Shown here piece by piece: positions 57,201 to 64,000 of a stretch of 64,000 bases of DNA. The notes beneath the pieces were generated by a model. That model saw only the letters and a program-made list of their open reading frames with translations, ran no database searches and had not been told where the DNA came from. A program made the translations under genes and the position numbers. This DNA is from Sipunculus nudus (Eukaryota > Annelida > Sipuncula > Golfingiida > Sipunculidae). The stretch lies in assembly GCA_026874595.1 (NCBI GenBank), contig CM049321.1, positions 23,245,979 to 23,309,978 of the forward strand, given 5' to 3'. Numbering within the stretch: position 1 is the first letter of the stretch; each line of letters starts with the position of its first letter.

Positions 57201-58858
57201 CAAGGATCTTTGAGCTATTTGGTAAAAGAATGGGACAGGACTGTGTCACCGGAGGACTGTGACTATGTATATTTAGGTATAGAGAGTATGACCAGATGAT
57301 GGTATCATGTTTAGGCATAAGCATGAGAAACTCAGAAAGAACAAGTGTTTCATTTAATGTAAATTACAAAGCAGTTAATTAATCAGTAGGTGCCACGTGC
57401 ATCCTTTAGTGTTCCTTTCTATGTAGCATTGGCAAGGGAGAATCGATCTTGTGTGACGGGCTCAATAGTAACTGTTTCTGGTACACGACATCTTAACTGC
57501 GAACTTGCTTAGGGTAGCTTTCTAACGAAATTATCTTCGGGGGCATGCCTGCGTTAAGTTAGATGTGTGCTGACAACGGACATCGTTGATGGAAGTGCTG
57601 ATTGGTGGAGACATTTTTGTGACGTCAGGAGGCTCAAATTAGGCATAAATCTTAGTAATCTGAGCATGCTTCAGAAGTCAAACCGGCTGGTCTGCTAACT
57701 TCTGTGTGTCGAGATGGACGATTGCGCCGATGGTTACTGACAGTCTACGTCTGAGGGAGACAACCTTGTTGATACTCGAACTGTAAAGTACTTTAGAGAC
57801 AGTGATGAGGTTTGCCGAAGGACAGGCATTTGTGTGATGTTGCGCACTCCCAGGAACATGTAAAAAGACTGTGTCATGACGCGGAAACCGTGATGGTGCT
57901 GTGTTTCGCTAGATATTGGTTTTGGAGTGCCTGGCTTCTGCCAGTCTGTCACTTTGTCTGTTCGTCTGTCAGGTTTTCGTTTCCTTGTGATAATTTTCCT
58001 AAATATTATCTTATTTCATTCAAATTTTGGTCAGTGATGGTTTACCTTGGTTTGGATTGGTTTTGGGGTGTCTGGCTTCTGTCTGTCTGTCACTCTGTCT
58101 GTCCGTCAGTTATCAATCATAAACAACAGTTTCCCAAAGCGGGGGACATTAATTCCACGAATTTGCTTGTTTTCTTTAAAAGGAACTGGAAGTTTACATC
58201 CCCAGTGGTATGACAAACGAACGGATGCATGTACGGGCGGAAGGACGGACAGATGTAGACAATTCATGTAGTCCTCCCTCTTCACAGTTGGGGACTAATT
58301 AACTAGAAAGTGAGACAGCTTGATAAGTTGAACAAACTGTAAGGTATGTGTAGGCAACGTAATCGCAGGAAATACATGTATATATAGGTATCATGGTTCA
58401 CCATCTCAATAGATACAGCAGAGGTCGGAACTTGTCGCCAGAAGAAAGGCGCCCCTTAACGTATCCTTTTATCAATAAAGATTACCTGTACGGTCGCAAT
58501 TGAAATTCATGCGGTAAATATTTGGCTAGCATGACCTGTTGTGTCAGCCTAATGTTTCATTTAAAAAATTAGGTAACATATATCAGCGCCATTTCAGCCC
58601 TTTGACATTAGAATCTCTGCGACCAGCATTCTGGCTGCCATAGTACCTTTACATCCTTCAACGATGAACGCACTTCAAGGCAAATATTTTCGTCATTTTG
58701 ACAACCCTCATGGCCTATACACGTACATTTTCACTTAACATTATAACCAAGCTAATCGCTAGCTGTTTTAGTATACTTTCTAACAACACCAAGCATGAGC
58801 GATAAACATTCCGTTTAAACCCGGCAAAATCTCTCTGCATCTTTGATGAATTGCTTAC
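54259..58858. other. Intergenic or intronic DNA without recognised genes
   Basis: A possible hAT-like left end (CAGTGGCGGACCTAGCGG, from about 54510) lacks a matching right end. A CRE-like TGACGTCA lies near 57620. Otherwise I see only AT-rich sequence and the 57900-58300 repeat. Confidence 0.4.
57900..58300. repeat. Dispersed repeat with internal duplication, inverted relative of 20190-20410
   Basis: TGGTTTTGGAGTGCCTGGCTTC (57916 on, first 20 bases decisive) recurs at about 58050, each followed by CTGTCTGTCAC-like tracts. Open frames here reflect the simple GTCTGTC composition. Confidence 0.5.
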
Positions 58859-58966
58859 CGCATGAATAAAAACATGGCTCGCACGGGCTACTGGATGACT
58901 CGTTTCCACAGAGGCGGATTTCCAGTCTGGTTTGTGAGTTAACATGTATTCTTTTATGTTAATCAT
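58859..58966 (-). CDS. Unassigned candidate first coding exon
   Basis: ATG at 58966-58964 starts 36 codons (MINIKEYMLTHKPDWKSASV, then ETSHPVARASHVFIHA) that end in phase 0 at donor GTAAGC (58858-58853). The phase fits the candidate exon 54159-54258. No homology is recognised. It may be an unannotated small gene on the minus strand or chance. Confidence 0.25.
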
Positions 58967-59453
58967 TCGTAGTCTAATGTAAAAATTATAGGCTGTTTAC
59001 CGCGATATCAGTGCAACATGATGGAAGACCACTGCAATGCATTCCTCCATTTACCTGCCAAATATAATTGACGCAGACAGTGGCTTGCAAATTTGGCCAC
59101 TGAAAGCTTTGATGATTTGCATATTGAATAAGTATTAAATCAACACTATACATGGATTTGACAGTTAAAAAAAATAAATGTTATTATTATTAAAAACCAC
59201 ATGCACTGCACACGGCGATTTAAACGATTTCATACAGTTCATACCGAATGTCTAATATGCTTAATACATACCCATATAGAAATTATTTTGTTTTTTTATT
59301 TATTAATTTTTTTGGTGGAGGTAACCGCCTTCATTTTTAATGCTGACTTATCTAATTCTTAACCTCAGTATGTACAATTGCAGAGTTTCCATTTCGGTTT
59401 GGGACCTCTTAACAGGGCTCTTAACAGCTCTACATTTTTATTTTGTATCCAGG

Positions 59454-59712
59454 TGTCACCCAGGCCCGGTGGCTACCACACCTGCGGGTCCTGAGTGTGT
59501 TATCATCCCCATTGCTGGGTCATAACACCGATGAACCTCCAAAGGCGCACTCGTATGTGAGTGATACACGGCTGTGGGGCACAGCCTTCCCATTAAGCCT
59601 GCAGACCGCTCACCCTGGATGAGGGCCGACCGTGGAAAACCTCACCGCGTCGGCTAAGATTCGAACCCACGATCTGCTGGCTTTGAGTCCTGCGCTCTAC
59701 CCCTGAGCAACA
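59454..59712 (-). mobile_element. tRNA-derived SINE, best-preserved copy
   Basis: On the minus strand, box A TGCTCAGGGGTAGAGC (within 59693-59710) and box B GGTTCGAATCT (59668-59658) have tRNA-like spacing, so an internal RNA polymerase III promoter is visible. A tRNA-unrelated body follows to about 59454. Two further copies lie at 5935-6155 and 22945-23150. The 5' part is tRNA-like but cannot form an acceptor stem, so it is not a tRNA gene. Confidence 0.75.
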
Positions 59713-60004
59713 GAAGATGATAGAAATTTTTCATATTGTTTGGTTTTCAATTTAAAATTTTTATGTCCTAAGGTATAGTTTTTGCTCATATAATAAAATA
59801 TTAGATTTAATCATTTGTTCAAATAAAAGTGCCTCTTTTCCACCAATTTCTGAGTCTGTACGCCGGTAATGAAGAACATGGGCTCACCCATATGCTATAG
59901 ATATTCATCGGGCTTTGTACCATGGTACTCCATATTCAATATTTCAAACGTATTCCATTTTTTTCTGAATTATTGACAAAGCAACAAGTGAGCTGACTTT
60001 ATAA

Positions 60005-60160
60005 GGCAGTGATGTACTCGAGTCAACACCGGCCAATTTCCGATTGCAAGTCCGAGTCCAGGCACTCGAGTTCGAGTCCACTTTCTTCTAAATCGAGTCA
60101 TTTGTAGCCCGAGTCCAAGTCCAGTCCAAGTCTAATACAAATATCCTTAAGAAACAATTT
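60005..60160. repeat. Degenerate (GGACTT/GAGTCC)n repeat family, copy 2 (inverted)
   Basis: It carries CAGTGATGTACTCGAGTC, CGAGTCCAAGTCCAGTCCAA and ACAAATATCC, the reverse order of copy 1. Confidence 0.6.
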
Positions 60161-60904
60161 AAAGTGGACACTTCAGATTATCAAGTAAATTTTAAGTTAG
60201 TTCACACATGCTTTTACTGTAACGGTTAATCATATTTACAGCCCCCGATGCAAAGCAAAGCTTATTATATATAGTATTATTATTTTGTAATATTCTGTTA
60301 GTTGACAATCCACGACTCCAAGCACACTTAACAATCGAGCATGACGCCTGCACGCTGTTTTCCACTGAACTTTTACCGGTACCGTGTCCCGCCTTAGCAC
60401 CCCCGGTATTACGTAAGCCGCAATCCGGAATCTTGCAGCTGACCACTGAGAATTAGCATACACTTCCGAAGTGAGTCAATAACGAAAGACTGGTCCAGGT
60501 TACAGGTATTTTTCTATAGATGGTAAAATTCATGCAGGAACCAGTCTTCAACACAGGGCAACAGAGACTAGTTTGTAAACCGTTTTTTTCCGAGAATTTC
60601 CGAGTTTTTCCGGGTTTTATTATATGCCAACGGGTGTCGCATAATAAATTGTTTCCTGGGAAAGGCCGATACATATCATTCTCCTCAGAATTCCCGTATT
60701 TAATTTTGCTCATAGCTGGACTTTGTTATATTAGAGGAGGAGGGGTCCGGGGAACCTGGGTTCCCCGTCTGAACGGGGGTGTGGGGGCCCCCACCTAAAG
60801 CTTAATTTTACTGTTAAAATAGTAAATGGTTTCCCATTTTCGCGATAGATGCCTCTTCAATCGCAGATATAAATGAACAAAAGCTCTGCTCCTGCTGGTA
60901 ATTC

Positions 60905-60985
60905 GTCTTCACGGCTCACTTGGTAGCGTGTCGGGCTCCTAGTCTAGAGATCGTAGGTTTGATTCCCGATTCAGGCGACTTCTGA
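60905..60985 (+). mobile_element. tRNA-like head, probable SINE fragment
   Basis: A box A-like CTCACTTGGTAGCGTG, an anticodon-arm-like stretch and box B GGTTTGATTCC follow in tRNA order. The ends do not pair as an acceptor stem. It differs from the 59454 family. Confidence 0.45.
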
Positions 60986-61318
60986 TGCTTAGTAGTTGTT
61001 TAGGTTAGAAGAGTTGAGTGTAGGGACATCTACAGGGGAAAAGTAGGAGTTAAAATAGGGAATGAGAGGAGACAATTTTATTTATATGTTCCTCAATAGA
61101 AGCGAAGCCCGCGTTCTATAGTGGCTCCACAATGTCAACGAGTAAGTGTCATGTATTTTGTGTTTGATGATGAATTCTCAACTCTAAGTTTTTTATTTAT
61201 ATATATACATATATATATTTTGCAGAGCCATAAATTCCAGTTTTGACTTCTTTTCTAGATCTAGAATATAAACACTGCATGATAACTGATTATTAATTAT
61301 TAAATATCGAGTCTTCTT

Positions 61319-62160
61319 TCACCATTACCATTGGCCGACACCGGATAGTTGTTTATTTTATTGTAAACAGTTTCAGATACTTTAACCATGTTACCCACAA
61401 AATCTAAACACTGTTACTGTTAGTTCTATAAGTAGTTGCTGTAGTACATTTACCACTGTTTACTTGGGATATTATAATCATTTTAAACTTAGAACTAGGC
61501 CTACTTACATGGCTTCTGGTGGTACTCGCTGGTGCTGTAGCCGACCCAGACTGGTACCTCCATCACACTAATTAGGATGTTAGGTTTTTAAGTTCTGTTA
61601 TAGCCCTGACCGGGTTTACATATTGGCCATATAAATATTATTACTTTTTTTTATATTTGCTCAAAAATATGAATGACAGTTCAACATTTCAGTAAATCTA
61701 AAACTGCAGTCAGCAAAAATGTGTAAGTGATAAGTGTTTAATGATGAACTTTTCTCTCCGAAATATTATACAGAGACATGAATTCTGTGTTTGGTCGGTT
61801 TTCTCTAATATTACTGATCACTAATTCTTGTCTCTCCTATCAGCATTAACTATCTGCTGGCACTGGGCAATTGTTAATTATACTGTAAACAGTTTCAGAT
61901 GTTTTACCAATATTTTGAACACTGTTACTGTTAATGTTAATAGTTGAAGTAGTGAGTACAACTGTAAGTGATACTATTATTATTTTTAACTCACAACAAC
62001 TGATTAGGCTACCAGTGGTGCTTAAATTGTGCTGGACTTGGCCCAGACTGGTATCGCTATTGCATTGTTGGGCTGCTGGGGTATTATTGGTGTGTTATTA
62101 GAATGTTAATATGCATGTTTGTCTTCATTGATGTTTTGACATACATCTGAATTAGTTGCA
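61319..62160. repeat. Diverged direct duplication, period about 522 bp, just upstream of the LINE ORF
   Basis: Sequence from about 61319 (including GTAAACAGTTTCAGAT at 61363, CACTGTTACTGTTA and CCCAGACTGGTA) recurs in the same order from about 61840 (61885 for the first motif). The two copies have diverged. They could be monomers of the LINE 5' region or an unrelated duplication. Confidence 0.5.
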
Positions 62161-63014
62161 GATGGTATTTATAGCTTATTATTATTACTTTTGATTAATT
62201 ATTGTCAATTCATTCCCCTTTTTGAATTGGAACCTTCACTTTTAGATTAAGGTTAAAAGTTCTATTATACTATTAAATATGTGTTAAGATGACATTACTG
62301 AACAGTCACCCAGTATATATTTGCAGTATCCATCTATCACATTGGGTAAAGAGAATGAAAATAGCAAAAAAATTCATAAATTAATTATTTAAATTTAATA
62401 AATAATAATGAAAGGATATTAATATTGTACTATTAGGGATAATAACAGTCAACCAGACTAATAATCAACCTGGATAAAGGAATTTGTAGTACAGCTAGTG
62501 TCTGTATTAGACATCTTCAACTTGGTTATTTTGCTGAAACCTTATAAAGCCTAATATTTATATGAGGTAATATGAGTTTGTTTAGTTCAAGTAATTTAAT
62601 ATACATCTATGATACCATTACCATTTATGCTGACATTTATATAATTTAAGTGGAAAATAAGGCAATTTTAGTTTTAAGAAGGAGCCATGAACAGTCGTTG
62701 TATTTTGCCACAAACCCTTTCAACATCTCATTAGACAAGTACTCTTGCTGCTGTATAAATTAGTATCAGCAGTACCTACTGCATGTCAGGACCAAGAAGT
62801 CTGTTATACACGATGTTTCTGACGTGTTTTACGTATTTGTGGCTTGTTATGTTTTATGTGTATTTGTTCTCATTCAAATTTCAAATCAATACAAAAGACA
62901 GGATATGGATATCATATATTTATTTGCTGGAGACTAATAGTATGTACAAGATAAACTCAACAGGGTATTATACTTTCATAGATAAGGGAGTAACAGACAT
63001 AGCTAATTGTTACC
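62161..63014. other. AT-rich leader of the LINE fragment
   Basis: No ORF1-like frame is evident before the endonuclease ATG. A short hydrophobic open frame at 62783-63031 has no recognisable domain. The element's 5' boundary could not be set. Confidence 0.4.
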
Positions 63015-64000
63015 ATGGCAGATATATGTAATATTGCATCTTTGAATGTAAGAGGTTTAGGTAGTAATTTAAAAAGAAGAGAAATATTTTATTGGTTGGA
63101 AAGAAAAAAATATGATATAGTTTTTCTTCAAGAAACACACAGCAGTTTAGAGAATGAAAAAGATGGAAAACAGCGTGGGGGAATCAAATTTATTTTAGCC
63201 ATGGCACAAATCAAGCCAAGGGAGTCAGTATTTCAATAAAACACAAATCAGGTATCCTTGTTAAAGACATTAAGACAGACAAATGTGGAAGGTTTATAAT
63301 TATTAATACCACAATAGGGATCCATAATGTAACCTTAGTGAACTTATATGGGCCAAACAAAGACAAACCAGAGTTTTTTCTGGATCTTATGAATACATTA
63401 ACTAACTTACATACAGATAAACTGATTATTGCTGGTGATTCTAATGTAACAATAAACCCTACAGTTGATAAAGAAGGTGAAAATAAACACACTCAAGAAA
63501 AATCAAGACAGACAGTATTACAATGGATGGAACTTGCACAATTGACAGACATCTGGAGAACACAACATCCAGGGAAACTTAATTACACATGGCATAGGCA
63601 TAACTCAAAACCTGTGTTTTGTCGCCTGGATTACTTTCTAATTAGTGATAGTCTGTGTAATTACATTTATAGTTCTGACATTGATAGTGGATATAAAACA
63701 GATCATTCACTGATAAATATAGGTTTAATGTCAAGTGATCATCCACGCGGGCCAGGTTACAGGAAACTGAACTGTTCTCTCCTTGAAGATGAGGCTTATA
63801 TAAAACAGATTAAAGAATGTATAAAAATGACTGTAAAATATAATATAGAAGCTAACCCAGCCACACTTTGGGATACCGTACATTAAAATGTTAAATAAGA
63901 GGTGAAAGCATAGCCTATGCTACAAACAAAAAGAAAAAAAATGTTGATAAATTAATTTTATTAGAGAAAGAAATGCGCAAAGCCCAGTTCCAATAAAATA
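63015..64000 (+). pseudogene. Endonuclease region of a non-LTR retrotransposon (LINE) ORF2, frameshifted
   Basis: The frame from ATG 63015 reads NIASLNVRGLG and VFLQETH, the APE-type endonuclease start. At an A run (63157-63161) the frame shifts by one base and continues open as WGNQIYFSHG, VSISIKHKSG, VNLYGPN, AGDSN, LDYFLIS and TDHSLI, all hallmarks of the LINE endonuclease domain (catalytic Asp/Asn and SDH-like motif). A second shift near 63880 and an in-frame TAA precede IRGESIAYATNKKKK, the linker toward reverse transcriptase. The spacing and motifs suit an L1/Tx1-like ORF2. Reverse transcriptase would lie to the right of the window. As seen, this copy cannot make a functional protein. 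Confidence 0.88.

Noticed and set aside
57812-58271. Cys/Trp-rich open frames suggesting a membrane protein
   Set aside because: The region is a dispersed repeat with GTCTGTC tracts and an internal duplication.
60905-60985. tRNA gene
   Set aside because: Internal promoter boxes are present but no acceptor stem forms; better explained as a SINE head. The same holds for 59640-59712.
62783-63031. Hydrophobic 82-codon frame before the LINE as ORF1
   Set aside because: No RRM, zinc knuckle or coiled-coil feature is visible, and it overlaps the endonuclease start out of frame.

Overview
The window is nuclear DNA from an animal, most likely a mollusc and plausibly a bivalve. The reasons are AT-rich sequence, spliced genes with GT-AG introns, an ABHD2 orthologue, a sea-urchin-egg-lectin (SUEL) type rhamnose-binding lectin domain, a LINE fragment, tRNA-derived SINEs, many (TA)n tracts and many short terminal-inverted-repeat elements. 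The species call is inference; no decisive marker is present.

Layout. (1) 1-13441, plus strand: the 3' part of a gene whose exons encode a linker, a SUEL lectin domain, a second linker, three tandem Ig-like domains, and an acidic stalk with a transmembrane helix and short tail. Its introns hold (TA)n tracts, a TIR element, a SINE, a long hairpin, a 145-bp tandem array and a compact hammerhead ribozyme on the minus strand (4796-4843). The first exon with the signal peptide is not visible and probably lies left of the window. (2) 13442-25289: intergenic, AT-rich, with homopolymer runs, a 178-bp MITE and a SINE. (3) 25290-43762, minus strand: a complete ABHD2-like alpha/beta hydrolase in eight coding exons (397 aa) with Ser, Asp and His of the triad present. 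Its 9-kb last intron is largely tandem and dispersed repeats, and its first intron contains a hAT-like element with a target-site duplication. (4) 43763-48273: divergent intergenic region with a MITE. (5) 48274-49062, plus strand: an intronless C2H2 zinc-finger protein with four fingers. (6) 49063-63014: mostly mobile DNA, including one TIR element nested in another, a good tRNA-derived SINE and two unassigned minus-strand candidate exons. (7) 63015-64000: the endonuclease part of a non-LTR retrotransposon ORF2, broken by frameshifts and running off the right edge.

Most notable points: a membrane-anchored protein combining a SUEL lectin with tandem Ig domains. It resembles in concept the Ig-plus-lectin immune recognition proteins of molluscs (FREP, CREP and GREP types) but with a different lectin. 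Its Ig exons are being duplicated in tandem, and one copy is a truncated relic. The hammerhead has intact catalytic core boxes and lies in an intron of the same gene. The three genes have no evident shared pathway.
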